In this document: in pieces, positions 36,542-45,035 of the stretch
Position numbering within the stretch: the stretch's first letter is position 1
How the letters are laid out: each line of letters starts with the position of its first letter
Assembly: GCF_014202335.1 (NCBI RefSeq)
Contig: NZ_JACHGP010000008.1
Coordinates: forward strand, 248,001-312,000
Direction: 5' to 3'
DNA: 64,000 nt
Source: Mycobacterium sp. AZCC_0083
GTDB taxonomy: Bacteria; Actinomycetota; Actinomycetes; Mycobacteriales; Mycobacteriaceae
Translations under genes and position numbers: made by a program
Notes under the pieces: generated by a model
What the model saw: only the letters and a program-made list of their open reading frames with translations
Database searches by the model: none
Told to the model about the DNA's origin: nothing

Positions 36542-37062
36542 GGCGTGCCTCCTTCCGGTCCTGGGTATTGCGATCTGAAAGCGCGCCGGGCCCGCACCAG
36601 CAGGGCTTCGGTGGCGTGCACGGTCCTGCCGATCAACTCGGCGCACTCGGGCACCGAGCAGTCGTCCAGGTAGCGCAGCGACAACACCGTGCGGTGATGT
36701 TCGCCCAATCTGGCCAGCACGCTCTCGGCAACGATGCGGTCGAGTTCGGCGTCCCAGTGATCGGCAGGCTCGACCGGTTCTGGCAACTCGGCCACCGGCA
36801 CGCTGAACCGGTCGTGGCGGCGCCTGTAGTGATCGGCCAGCTTGTGCCGCGCCACCCCGATCAGCCACGGCACGGTGATCGCGGGCGAGGATTGCTTCCT
36901 GGCGGCGTCCATCGCCGCCAGAAACGTCTCCGAGGTCAGGTCCTCGGCCGTGGCGCGGTCGGGGCACCGTCGGACGAAGTATCCGTACACGTCCGGCAGG
37001 GCCTCGTCGTAGAGCTCCAGCAGCGCGCGCGGGGCCCTCTGGGGATCCGGTTCGGCGCTCAC
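36538..37062 (-). CDS. ECF-type RNA polymerase sigma factor
   Basis: About 174 residues from the GTG at 37062 (a TTG at 37104 is an alternative). Region 2: LLELYDEALPDVYGYFVRRCPDRATAEDLTSETFLAAM; region 4: LARLGEHHRTVLSLRYLDDCSVPECAELIGRTVHATEALLVRARRAF. No zinc anti-sigma gene is adjacent; the coupled partner is the VOC protein, which may sense the signal or be an output. Confidence 0.88.
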   Translation of the reverse strand: MSAEPDPQRAPRALLELYDEALPDVYGYFVRRCPDRATAEDLTSETFLAAMDAARKQSSPAITVPWLIGVARHKLADHYRRRHDRFSVPVAELPEPVEPADHWDAELDRIVAESVLARLGEHHRTVLSLRYLDDCSVPECAELIGRTVHATEALLVRARRAFRSQYPGPEGGTP

Positions 37063-37105
37063 ACCCTCATCGTCGCCGTTGCGGCCCGAACTCCGACGCC
37101 CCAAT

Positions 37106-37735
37106 TCAGATCTTTTTGCGACCGAGTCCGGCGAGGCCGTCGCTGACGGTGTCGAACGCGTCGCCGAGCGCTTGCGGCAGCGACTGCGACTCGTCGGCCA
37201 GCCAGTGGCCGTAGGCCGACAGCGCGACGCCGAGCATCGTCCAGGCGACGGTCTGGGGTATCAGGTCCTCGGCCTTGGCGCCGATTCGGCGGGCGACGTA
37301 CGCGGCCACCACTCCGCGCCAGCCCGCGTACATCGTCATCGAGTACGCCTGCAACGCCGCCGTCTCCAGGATGAGCCGCATGCGCTTGCGATGGATGGCC
37401 GTTTCGGTCTCGTCGAAACTGTTGAACGCCAACAGCGCCGAGCGCAGCGCGTCGTTGACTGCGACGTCGCTGGGCATCGCGTCGAGCAGGTTGCGCATGT
37501 GCTCGAGATAGGCATCGAAGTCGCCCCACGGGATCGCGTTCTTCGACGAGTAGTAGCGGAACAGGGTGCGGCGGGCGATCCCTGCCGCGTTCGCGACGTC
37601 GTCGACGCTCACCTCGTCGAAGCCCCTGCTGGCGAAGAGGTCGAGGGCGACGTCGGTGATGTGGTCCTGCGTGGTCGAGCGGCGTCTCCCCACGCGGGGG
37701 CCAGGGCGGGTCCGCCTGCCCTGATCTCCCAGCAT
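37106..37735 (-). CDS. mftR: mycofactocin regulator MftR (TetR family)
   Basis: 209 residues from the ATG at 37735. HTH region TQDHITDVALDLFASRGFDEVSVDDVANAAGIARRTLFRYYSSKNAIPWGDFD, with the RRTLFRYY-SK-AI-WGDFD wording characteristic of MftR, and an all-helical ligand domain. Divergent from mftA. In M. smegmatis MftR represses the mft genes and is released by long-chain acyl-CoA. An upstream start at 37786 is less likely. Confidence 0.92.
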   Translation of the reverse strand: MLGDQGRRTRPGPRVGRRRSTTQDHITDVALDLFASRGFDEVSVDDVANAAGIARRTLFRYYSSKNAIPWGDFDAYLEHMRNLLDAMPSDVAVNDALRSALLAFNSFDETETAIHRKRMRLILETAALQAYSMTMYAGWRGVVAAYVARRIGAKAEDLIPQTVAWTMLGVALSAYGHWLADESQSLPQALGDAFDTVSDGLAGLGRKKI

Positions 37736-37775
37736 CAGATCGACACCCTTCCATTTCGGCACTCGATGCCATATT

Positions 37776-37801
37776 GTGTGCGACACGGGTCACACTTGTC
37801 G
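37776..37801. promoter_or_regulatory. candidate MftR operator
   Basis: Nested inverted repeats in the mftR-mftA space: GTGTG (37776-37780) with CACAC (37791-37795), and CGACA (37781-37785) with TGTCG (37797-37801). No experimental site is known to me; assignment is by position and symmetry. Confidence 0.4.
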
Positions 37802-37829
37802 AGACCCACGATACGAAAGGTGAACCCCC

Positions 37830-37925
37830 ATGGAGCCGAATCAGCAGGCAGAGACCCAGGCCGAGCTCGTCACCGAGACGCTCGTCGAAGAGGTGTCGAT
37901 CGACGGCATGTGCGGGGTCTACTGA
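37830..37925 (+). CDS. mftA: mycofactocin precursor peptide MftA
   Basis: 31 residues, too short for most ORF calling. It ends in IDGMCGVY, the invariant MftA tail; MftC decarboxylates the last Tyr and crosslinks it to the penultimate Val, and MftE then releases the Val-Tyr-derived dipeptide. The acidic leader (LVTETLVEEVSIDG) is the MftB-binding part. ATG with AAAGGTGA six bases upstream. The stop lies one base before mftB. Confidence 0.97.
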   Translation: MEPNQQAETQAELVTETLVEEVSIDGMCGVY

Positions 37926-37926
37926 C

Positions 37927-38247
37927 GTGGCCGAACCCACTACGGGCCTCGCGCAGCCCCTGGTGGCGTTCGATCCCGGCCTCGGCTGGCGGTTGCACCA
38001 CCAGGTGTCGGTGCGCCCCGAGCCGTTCGGGGCGCTGCTGTATCACTTTGGTACCCGCAAGCTTTCGTTCTTGAAGAACCGGACCATCGTCGACGTGGTG
38101 AAGTCGCTCGACGAACAGCCCGACGCGATTGCGGCGCTGCGGGCGGCCGGCATCGGCGATCAGCAGCAGGCGCCCTACCTGCACGCACTGAGTGTTTTGG
38201 CCGCATCCAAGATGCTGGTCTGCAAAGAAGGAAGCGTTACCCAATGA
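37927..38247 (+). CDS. mftB: mycofactocin peptide chaperone MftB
   Basis: 106 residues from the GTG at 37927. RRE-type chaperone that binds the MftA leader and presents it to MftC. Recognised by FDPGLGWRLHHQVSVRPEPFGALLYHFGTRKLSFLKNRTIVDVV and by position. Its stop overlaps mftC (ATGA). Confidence 0.95.
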   Translation: MAEPTTGLAQPLVAFDPGLGWRLHHQVSVRPEPFGALLYHFGTRKLSFLKNRTIVDVVKSLDEQPDAIAALRAAGIGDQQQAPYLHALSVLAASKMLVCKEGSVTQ

Positions 38248-39446
38248 CTGCACCCGCCACGACCGAGCGGCCCGTACCCCGCCTTGTCGATCAGTTCGAA
38301 CTCGGCCTCGATGCGCCTATCTGCCTGACGTGGGAGCTCACCTACGCCTGCAACCTGTCGTGCGTGCACTGCCTGTCCTCCTCGGGCAAGCGCGACCCGC
38401 GCGAGCTGAGCACCGAGCAGTGCAAGGACATCATCGACGAGCTCGAACGCATGCAGGTGTTCTACGTGAACATCGGCGGCGGCGAACCGACTGTGCGACC
38501 GGACTTCTGGGAAATCGTCGACTACGCGACGGCCCATCACGTTGGCGTGAAGTTCTCCACCAACGGGGTGCGGATCGACCAGGAGGTCGCGGCCAAGCTG
38601 GCTGCAAGCGACTACGTGGACGTCCAGATCTCGCTCGACGGCGCGACCGCCGAAGTCAACGACGCCGTACGCGGGCCCGGCTCGTTCGCGATGGCGATCC
38701 GCGCATTGGAGAACCTCGCCACGGCAGGGTTCAAGGACGCGAAGATCTCGGTCGTGGCCACACGCCACAACGTCGACCAACTCGACGAGTTCAAGGCGTT
38801 GGCGGATCAGTACGGCGCCACCCTGCGCATCACCCGGCTGCGACCGTCCGGGCGCGGCGCCGACGTCTGGGACGAACTGCACCCGACGTCTGCCCAACAG
38901 GTCCAGCTCTACGACTGGCTGGTTGCCCGCGGCGAGCGGGTGCTCACCGGCGACTCGTTCTTCCACCTGTCCGGACTCGGCGAGCCCGGTGCGTTGGCGG
39001 GCCTGAACCTCTGCGGTGCAGGCCGCGTGGTGTGCCTGATCGATCCCGTCGGCGACGTGTACGCCTGCCCGTTCGCGATACACGACAAGTTCTTAGCTGG
39101 AAACATCTTGTCGAGCAACGGGTTCCAGGACGTCTGGCAGAACTCGACGCTGTTCCGCGAGTTGCGCGAGCCGCAGTCGGCCGGTGCGTGCAGTGGCTGC
39201 GGGCACTACGACGCGTGCCGCGGCGGCTGCATGGCTGCCAAGTTCTTCACCGGTCTTCCGTTGGACGGGCCCGACCCCGAGTGCGTGCAGGGCTACGGCG
39301 AACCGGCCCTTGCCCGCGAGCGGGACAAGCCCAAGTCCAGCGTCGACCACTCCCGCAGCGGAAAGCGCAAGACGCCGTCAGGTCCCATCCCGCTGACGCT
39401 GCTGAGCGTTCCCCCCAAGAAATTCTGCAACGAAAGTCCTGTCTGA
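38244..39446 (+). CDS. mftC: mycofactocin radical SAM maturase MftC
   Basis: 400 residues. Radical SAM motif CNLSCVHC with Cys36, Cys40 and Cys43 for the 4Fe-4S cluster that cleaves SAM; NIGGGEPTVRPDFWEIVDYA follows. The SPASM region (CGAGRVVCLIDPVGDVYACPF ... CSGCGHYDACRGGC) holds auxiliary clusters. It performs oxidative decarboxylation of the MftA C-terminal Tyr and forms the C-C bond with Val. Confidence 0.97.
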   Translation: MTAPATTERPVPRLVDQFELGLDAPICLTWELTYACNLSCVHCLSSSGKRDPRELSTEQCKDIIDELERMQVFYVNIGGGEPTVRPDFWEIVDYATAHHVGVKFSTNGVRIDQEVAAKLAASDYVDVQISLDGATAEVNDAVRGPGSFAMAIRALENLATAGFKDAKISVVATRHNVDQLDEFKALADQYGATLRITRLRPSGRGADVWDELHPTSAQQVQLYDWLVARGERVLTGDSFFHLSGLGEPGALAGLNLCGAGRVVCLIDPVGDVYACPFAIHDKFLAGNILSSNGFQDVWQNSTLFRELREPQSAGACSGCGHYDACRGGCMAAKFFTGLPLDGPDPECVQGYGEPALARERDKPKSSVDHSRSGKRKTPSGPIPLTLLSVPPKKFCNESPV

Positions 39447-39448
39447 TC

Positions 39449-40642
39449 ATGGCCCGCGATACCTGGTTCGAAACCGTCGCCATCGCCCAACAGCGTGCGA
39501 AGAAGCGGCTGCCCAAGTCCGCCTACTCGTCGTTGATCTCCGCGAGTGAGAAGGGCGTGTCCGTCTCCGACAACGTCGAGGCGTTCGCGGAGCTGGGATT
39601 CGCCCCGCACGTCATCGGCGCCACGGAGAAGCGCGAGATGGCGACGACCGTTATGGGCCAGGACATTTCGATGCCCGTCATCATCTCGCCGACGGGTGTG
39701 CAGGCGGTTCACCCGGACGGCGAGGTGGCGGTGGCCCGTGCGGCGGCAGCACGCGGTACCGCCATGGGGCTGTCGTCCTTCGCCAGCAAGCCGATGGAGG
39801 AAGTCACAGCCGTCAACGACAAGATCTTCTTCCAGATCTACTGGCTGGGCAGCCGCGACGAAATCGCCGAGCGGGTGCAGCGCGCCAAGGACGCGGGTGC
39901 GGTCGGCCTGATCGCGACCACCGACTGGAGCTTCTCGCACGGCCGCGACTGGGGCAGCCCCAAGATCCCCGAGCGGATGGACCTCAAGACGATGCTGCAG
40001 ATGTCACCGGAGGTGCTGACCAAGCCGAGGTGGTTGTGGAGCTTCGGCAAGCATCTGCGTCCGCCGGACCTGCGGGTTCCCAATCAGGCCCGGCGTGGTG
40101 AGCCGGGCCCGACGTTCTTCGAGGCCTACGGCCAGTGGATGGGCACGCCACCACCGACCTGGGAGGATATCGCCTGGTTGCGCGAACAGTGGGGCGGCCC
40201 CTTCCTGCTCAAGGGCATGGTCCGCGTCGATGACGCCAAACGCGCTGTCGATGCCGGTGTTTCGGCAATCACGGTGTCCAATCACGGTGGTAATAACCTG
40301 GACGGCACCCCTGCGGCGATCCGCTGTCTGCCCGCGATCGCCGAGGCCGTCGGCGATCAGGTCGATGTTTTGCTGGACGGTGGCATCCGGCGTGGCAGCG
40401 ATGTCATAAAGGCACTGGCACTTGGCGCCCGCGCCGTCATGATCGGACGGGCCTATCTGTGGGGCCTTGCGGCCAACGGGCAGGCCGGTGTCGAGAACGT
40501 TCTCGACATCTTGAGCGGGGGTATCGACTCGGCTCTGCGGGGCCTCGGCAAGGCGTCGATCCACCACCTGTCGGTCGACGACATCCTGGTGCCGGCCGAC
40601 TTCGCTCGGGCGCTTGGCGTGCCCGGTGACCGGGACGCCTGA
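39449..40642 (+). CDS. mftD: mycofactocin flavoprotein MftD
   Basis: 397 residues from the ATG at 39449, two bases after mftC. FMN-dependent alpha-hydroxy-acid dehydrogenase fold: MPVIISPTGVQAVHPDGEVAVARAAA, IYWLGSRDEI, GPFLLKGMVRVDDAKRAVDAGVSAITVSNHGGNNLDG, DVLLDGGIRRGSDVIKALALGARAVMIGRAYLWG. It oxidatively deaminates the dipeptide intermediate to premycofactocin, whose alpha-keto amide is the redox centre. Confidence 0.95.
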   Translation: MARDTWFETVAIAQQRAKKRLPKSAYSSLISASEKGVSVSDNVEAFAELGFAPHVIGATEKREMATTVMGQDISMPVIISPTGVQAVHPDGEVAVARAAAARGTAMGLSSFASKPMEEVTAVNDKIFFQIYWLGSRDEIAERVQRAKDAGAVGLIATTDWSFSHGRDWGSPKIPERMDLKTMLQMSPEVLTKPRWLWSFGKHLRPPDLRVPNQARRGEPGPTFFEAYGQWMGTPPPTWEDIAWLREQWGGPFLLKGMVRVDDAKRAVDAGVSAITVSNHGGNNLDGTPAAIRCLPAIAEAVGDQVDVLLDGGIRRGSDVIKALALGARAVMIGRAYLWGLAANGQAGVENVLDILSGGIDSALRGLGKASIHHLSVDDILVPADFARALGVPGDRDA

Positions 40643-40777
40643 CCTGCAGGCGGCGCGGCGTCCCAAACGGCGTGGTACAGGCGTGGCAGACGTGGCTGAC
40701 GTGGTGGCCCGCCGAGCTCTGATTGAAGGAATCCGAAATCTCCCGCAGCGCATACACCAACAATTGGCGCACACCAG
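40643..40777 (+). other. 135-base gap inside the mycofactocin operon
   Basis: Between mftD and mftE, where the other mft genes touch or overlap. No gene. No strong hairpin seen. It may hold an internal promoter or reflect a deletion. Confidence 0.4.
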
Positions 40778-41509
40778 GTGAATTCGGCTTACCATCGGCG
40801 GGTGGCCTTCCCCAGCGAACTCGGGAACTCAACGACGAGACAGCTGCGTAGCCTGTCGCCCGCGTTGATTATCCCGCTAGGTTCCACTGAGCAACATGGG
40901 CCGCACTTGCCGTTGGACACTGACACGCGAATCGCGACCGCGGTTGCTAGGACCGTCGCGGGGCACCTCGCGGGGGACTGGATGCTCGCGCCCGCGGTCG
41001 CCTACGGCGCCAGTGGCGAGCACGAGGGTTTCCCCGGCACGGTGTCGATCGGTACCGCTGCCCTGCGGCTTCTGCTGATCGAGTATGGCCGGTCGGCCTG
41101 TCGGTGGGCGTCCCGGCTGGTCTTCGCCAACGGTCATGGCGGGAACGTGCAAGCGGTAGCTGAGGCGACCACGGTGCTGCGCGAGGAAGGCCGTGACGCC
41201 GCCTGGTGTCCGTGCGCCGTGTCCGACGGAGACGCACATGCCGGCCATACTGAAACGTCTGTATTGCTACATATTTCGCCAGAAGACGTCTGGACCGAGG
41301 AATGCGCGCCAGGTAACGCCGCGCCGCTCGCAGAGCTGATCGGCCCGATGCGGCGCGGAGGCATCGCCGCCGTCAGCCCCGTCGGAGTGTTGGGGGATCC
41401 GACCACTGCGTCGGCAGACGAGGGGGCCCGTCTGTTCGCTGAGATGGTCGATGAGAGTGTGCGCCGTATCGTGGCTTGGAGTCCGGACGGTGGGGGGATG
41501 CTTAGGTGA
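40778..41509 (+). CDS. mftE: mycofactocin peptidase MftE (creatininase family)
   Basis: 243 residues from GTG at 40778; a GTG at 40802 would give 235. Metal-dependent amidohydrolase with ligands in LGSTEQHGPHLPLDTDT (Glu, His, Asp) and FANGHGGN (His), and a later Glu after HAGHTETSVLL. It cuts the modified MftA to free the AHDP dipeptide. Stop overlaps mftF (GTGA). Confidence 0.94.
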   Translation: MNSAYHRRVAFPSELGNSTTRQLRSLSPALIIPLGSTEQHGPHLPLDTDTRIATAVARTVAGHLAGDWMLAPAVAYGASGEHEGFPGTVSIGTAALRLLLIEYGRSACRWASRLVFANGHGGNVQAVAEATTVLREEGRDAAWCPCAVSDGDAHAGHTETSVLLHISPEDVWTEECAPGNAAPLAELIGPMRRGGIAAVSPVGVLGDPTTASADEGARLFAEMVDESVRRIVAWSPDGGGMLR

Positions 41510-42918
41510 ATGGACCGCGACTACCCGATGGGTTCGCTGTGCAAGTAGACCGGCGGGTCAAGGTGCTCGGCGAGGGCGCGGCCCTTCTTGGCGGGTCGCC
41601 AACCCGGCTGCTCCGCTTGGCGCCTGCCGCGCAGACGATGCTCGCCGATGGTCGGCTCGAGGTACACGACGCGCAGAGTGCACAGCTGGCGCGCACGCTA
41701 CTCGATGCCACCGTCGCCCATCCGCGGCCTGCGAGCGGACCGTCCCATCGTGACGTGACCGTCATCATTCCGGTGCGCGACAACGCATTCGGGCTTACCC
41801 GGCTGGTCCATGCGCTGCGTGGGATGCGCATCGTGGTGGTGGACGACGGGTCGGTTCTGCCCGTCAGGGCCGAGGGCTTCGACGGCACGTACTGCAACGT
41901 GACGGTGCTTCGGCACGACAGGAGCAAGGGCCCTTCGGCCGCCCGCAACACGGGACTGGCCGCGTGTGAGACCGACTTCGTCGCCTTCCTGGACTCCGAC
42001 GTGGTGCCGCGCAGAGGCTGGCTCGAGGCGCTGCTCGGGCACTTCTGTGACCCCACCGTCGCGCTGGTGGCGCCGCGCATCGTGGGCCTGCAGGAGCCGG
42101 AGAACCTGGTGGCCCGCTACGAGGCGGTGCGGTCCTCGCTTGACCTCGGGCACCGGGAGGCGCCGGTGGTTCCCTACGGGACGGTGTCCTACGTGCCCAG
42201 CGCGGCCATCATCTGCCGTCGCACGGCGCTGAAGGACGTAGGCGGGTTCGACGAGACGCTGAAGTCGGGCGAGGACGTCGATCTCTGCTGGCGATTCATC
42301 GAGGCGGGCGCCCGGCTGCGCTACGAGCCCATCGCCTTGGTCGGCCACGATCACCGCACCCAGCTTCGAGAGTGGTTCGTACGCAAGGCATTCTATGGAA
42401 CATCGGCTGCTCCGCTGGCCGTTCGACACCCCGGCAAGACGGCGCCGTTGGTGATCTCGGGGTGGACGCTGCTTGCGTGGATTCTGATGGCGATGGGCTC
42501 CGGCTTCGGCTACGTCGGCTCGACGGTCGTCGCCGGGATGACGGGCCGCCGGATCGCCCAGTCGTTGAGCGCAGTGGACACCGAACCCACCGAGGTGGCG
42601 GCGCTGGCCGCGAAGGGGCTGTGGTCGGCGGCGCTGCAGCTGGCGTCCGCGATCTGTCGGCACTACTGGCCCATCGCACTCATCGCCGCGGTGTTCTTCC
42701 GGCGCTGTCGCCACCTCGTGTTGATCGCCGCGGTCCTCGACGGCGTGGTCGATTGGGTCACCCGCAACCGTACAGCCGACGACGAGGTCAAGCGCGTCGG
42801 GCTGCCTGCGTATCTCCTGCTCAAACGCCTCGACGACATCGCCTACGGTCTTGGACTGTGGCAGGGCGTCGTCCGGGAGCGCAACCTTGGCGCGCTCAAA
42901 CCGCAGATCCGGACCTGA
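41506..42918 (+). CDS. mftF: mycofactocin glycosyltransferase MftF
   Basis: 470 residues. Family 2 glycosyltransferase: DVTVIIPVRDNAFGLTRLV, IVVVDDGS, GPSAARNTGL, FLDSDVVPRRGW (DxD-like), GEDVDLCWRFIEAG. C-terminal hydrophobic helices at about 315-345 and 375-405 anchor it to the membrane. It adds beta-1,4-glucose units to mycofactocin, giving the oligoglycosylated cofactor seen in mycobacteria. GTG start. Confidence 0.95.
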   Translation: MNGPRLPDGFAVQVDRRVKVLGEGAALLGGSPTRLLRLAPAAQTMLADGRLEVHDAQSAQLARTLLDATVAHPRPASGPSHRDVTVIIPVRDNAFGLTRLVHALRGMRIVVVDDGSVLPVRAEGFDGTYCNVTVLRHDRSKGPSAARNTGLAACETDFVAFLDSDVVPRRGWLEALLGHFCDPTVALVAPRIVGLQEPENLVARYEAVRSSLDLGHREAPVVPYGTVSYVPSAAIICRRTALKDVGGFDETLKSGEDVDLCWRFIEAGARLRYEPIALVGHDHRTQLREWFVRKAFYGTSAAPLAVRHPGKTAPLVISGWTLLAWILMAMGSGFGYVGSTVVAGMTGRRIAQSLSAVDTEPTEVAALAAKGLWSAALQLASAICRHYWPIALIAAVFFRRCRHLVLIAAVLDGVVDWVTRNRTADDEVKRVGLPAYLLLKRLDDIAYGLGLWQGVVRERNLGALKPQIRT

Positions 42919-42926
42919 CGCCGACC

Positions 42927-44354
42927 TTGCCCGATGTGCTCATAGTCGGTGCTGGCAGTGCTGGTTGCGTTCTGGCTGAACGGCTTTCACGTGATTCCGG
43001 CTGCCGGGTCACGGTGGTCGAAGGAGGCCCAGGCCTGTCCGATCCGGCGGTGATGGAGCAGATCAGCGATGGACTGCGGCTGCCGATCGGCGATGCCAGT
43101 TCAGTGGTGCGGCGCTACTCGACCTCGCTGACCGATTCGCCGAGACGCACTGCGGTGATCACGAGGGGTGCGGTGGTCGGCGGTTCCGGGGCGGTGAACG
43201 GCGGCTACTTCTGCCGCGGCCTGCCCACCGACTTCGACTCGTGGAACCTGCCGGGCTGGGCATGGGATGACGTGTTGCCGCACTTCCTGGCGATCGAGAC
43301 CGATCTCGACTTCGCTGGGCCGTTGCACGGCGCCGACGGTCCGATGATCATCCGCCGAGTCGCGGAATTAGAGGTAGGTGCCGCATCTTTCGTTCAGGCC
43401 GCCCGTGACCTCGGCTTCGGCTGGATCGACGATTTCAACGGCGCAACACCCCAAGATCCACTACCGCCCGGCGTCGGGGCGGTGCCACTGAACATCGACG
43501 GCGGTACCCGCGTCGGGCCGGGTGGCGCGTTCCTTGGCCCTGCGCTTGGCAGACAGAACCTCACCGTGCTCGACAAAACCCGCGTCACGCGCATCCGGGT
43601 CTCCGGCGGTCGAGCCACCGGCGTCGAGTGCCACGGCCCGAACGGCCGGACATACCTGCCTGCCGGTCGAATCGTGCTGTCGGCGGGAGCAATTGGATCC
43701 GCGCAGCTGTTGATGCTTTCCGGCATCGGACCTGCAGCGGGGCTGACGTCTGCCGGCGTGGAGGTGCTGGTGGACCTGCCGGTGGGAACGGCAACCGCCG
43801 ATCACCCGGAATGGGTGCTTCCGGTGGACTGGCCCGCCACCCCCGGCCGACCACCGTTGGAGGCGATGCTCACCACGACCGACGGGTTGGAGATCAGGTC
43901 CTACACGACGGGGTTCGCGGCCATGACCGGCAGTCGAGACTCCGACCCGGCGGACCGGCCGCATCTCGGGGTCACCCTGATGCGTCCTCGGTCGCGGGGT
44001 CGGGTCACGCTGGCGTCGGCGGACGACTCGGTGGCTCCGGTGATCGAGCATCGCTACGACAGCGAACCCGCCGACGTCGCCGCCCTCGAGGCGGGTGCGG
44101 ATCTGGCGCACGAGTTGGCCGGCACGGGATACGAAGTGCGCGAATCGTTCTGGTCGACGTCGCAACACTTGTGTGGCACGGTGCCGATGGGCGCGGACGA
44201 GGACGCGTCGGCGCTGGACGAGCAGTGCCGGGTGCGCGGTGTCGATGGCCTCTGGGTGATCGACGGGTCGATCATGCCGTCGATCACCAGCCGTGGTCCG
44301 CACGCGACCATCGTCATGATCGGACACCGCGCGGCGGAGTTCGTGGTCAGCTGA
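42927..44354 (+). CDS. mftG: GMC-family mycofactocinol dehydrogenase MftG
   Basis: About 475 residues from the TTG at 42927; a GTG at 42936 is also possible. FAD motif DVLIVGAGSAGCVLAERLS, GMC signature RGAVVGGSGAVNGGYFCRG, second GMC signature AGAIGSAQLLMLSGIGPA, and C-terminal active-site region HLCGTVPMG and SRGPHATIVMIG. MftG re-oxidises mycofactocinol and links it to respiration. Its end overlaps the convergent racemase gene by eight bases. Confidence 0.94.
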   Translation: MPDVLIVGAGSAGCVLAERLSRDSGCRVTVVEGGPGLSDPAVMEQISDGLRLPIGDASSVVRRYSTSLTDSPRRTAVITRGAVVGGSGAVNGGYFCRGLPTDFDSWNLPGWAWDDVLPHFLAIETDLDFAGPLHGADGPMIIRRVAELEVGAASFVQAARDLGFGWIDDFNGATPQDPLPPGVGAVPLNIDGGTRVGPGGAFLGPALGRQNLTVLDKTRVTRIRVSGGRATGVECHGPNGRTYLPAGRIVLSAGAIGSAQLLMLSGIGPAAGLTSAGVEVLVDLPVGTATADHPEWVLPVDWPATPGRPPLEAMLTTTDGLEIRSYTTGFAAMTGSRDSDPADRPHLGVTLMRPRSRGRVTLASADDSVAPVIEHRYDSEPADVAALEAGADLAHELAGTGYEVRESFWSTSQHLCGTVPMGADEDASALDEQCRVRGVDGLWVIDGSIMPSITSRGPHATIVMIGHRAAEFVVS

Positions 44355-45015
44355 CCCGGTTGAGCCTGACCAATGCTTCGGCGAGCAACGTCGCAGCGAC
44401 TACGCCGTCGATCACCGGCACGCCAAGGCGCTTGGTGAGGGGTCCGGCGAACTTCGCCATGGCGGCGCAGCCCAACACGATGGCCCTGCTTCCGTCGGCG
44501 GCGAGTGCCGCCTCGCAGTGGTCGCCGATGGGACCGACGGTGCTGGGGTCGGAGTCGATCGTCAAGACCGGGATGTCGCAGGCGTACACCCCGAGGCACT
44601 GGCTTGGCGTATAGGACTTGGCCAGTTCCCAGCCGCGGGGAACCGTGCCCGACGTCGACGTCACCACGGAGAAGTCGCCGGCGGTCAGGGCCGCGGCGTG
44701 CATGGCGGCCTGAGCGATGCCGAGCACCGGCACGTCCACCAGACGGCGGACCTCATCGAGTCCGGGATCCCCGAAGCAGGCGACCACGTAGGCGTCGGGC
44801 CTGTTGTGGTCGGGCCGCGCGGCGGCCTGCCTGACTTCGTCGAGAAGCATTGGTATGCAACGGCGTTCGTCGTCTTCGCTCTCGATGCTGATTGGACCGA
44901 CGGGAGGGTTGACGGCCTCGACGATGGTGCCCGAGCTCGCGACGGCCGCCGCGGTCGATTCGATCGCGGCGGTCATCGATGCCGTGGAGTTCGGGTTGAT
45001 CAGCAAGAGACGCAC
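44347..45015 (-). CDS. Asp/Glu/hydantoin racemase family protein
   Basis: 222 residues. Family motifs LLINPNSTASMTAAI, VVACFGDPGLDEVRRLVDVPVLGIAQAAMHAAALTAGDFSVVTS with the first catalytic Cys (ACFGDPGL), and AIVLGCAAMAKF with the second (LGCAAM). Probably a two-Cys racemase acting on hydantoins or a related substrate; could be an arylmalonate-type enzyme. Twenty bases downstream of the MFS gene on the same strand, so perhaps cotranscribed with it. Confidence 0.85.
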   Translation of the reverse strand: MRLLLINPNSTASMTAAIESTAAAVASSGTIVEAVNPPVGPISIESEDDERRCIPMLLDEVRQAAARPDHNRPDAYVVACFGDPGLDEVRRLVDVPVLGIAQAAMHAAALTAGDFSVVTSTSGTVPRGWELAKSYTPSQCLGVYACDIPVLTIDSDPSTVGPIGDHCEAALAADGSRAIVLGCAAMAKFAGPLTKRLGVPVIDGVVAATLLAEALVRLNRVS

Positions 45016-45035
45016 GCTGTCAGCCTAAGCGCCGA

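Noticed and set aside
35252..36967. 571-codon version of the VOC gene
   Set aside because: Its first 140 codons lie over the sigma factor in another frame; the ATGA junction marks the start.
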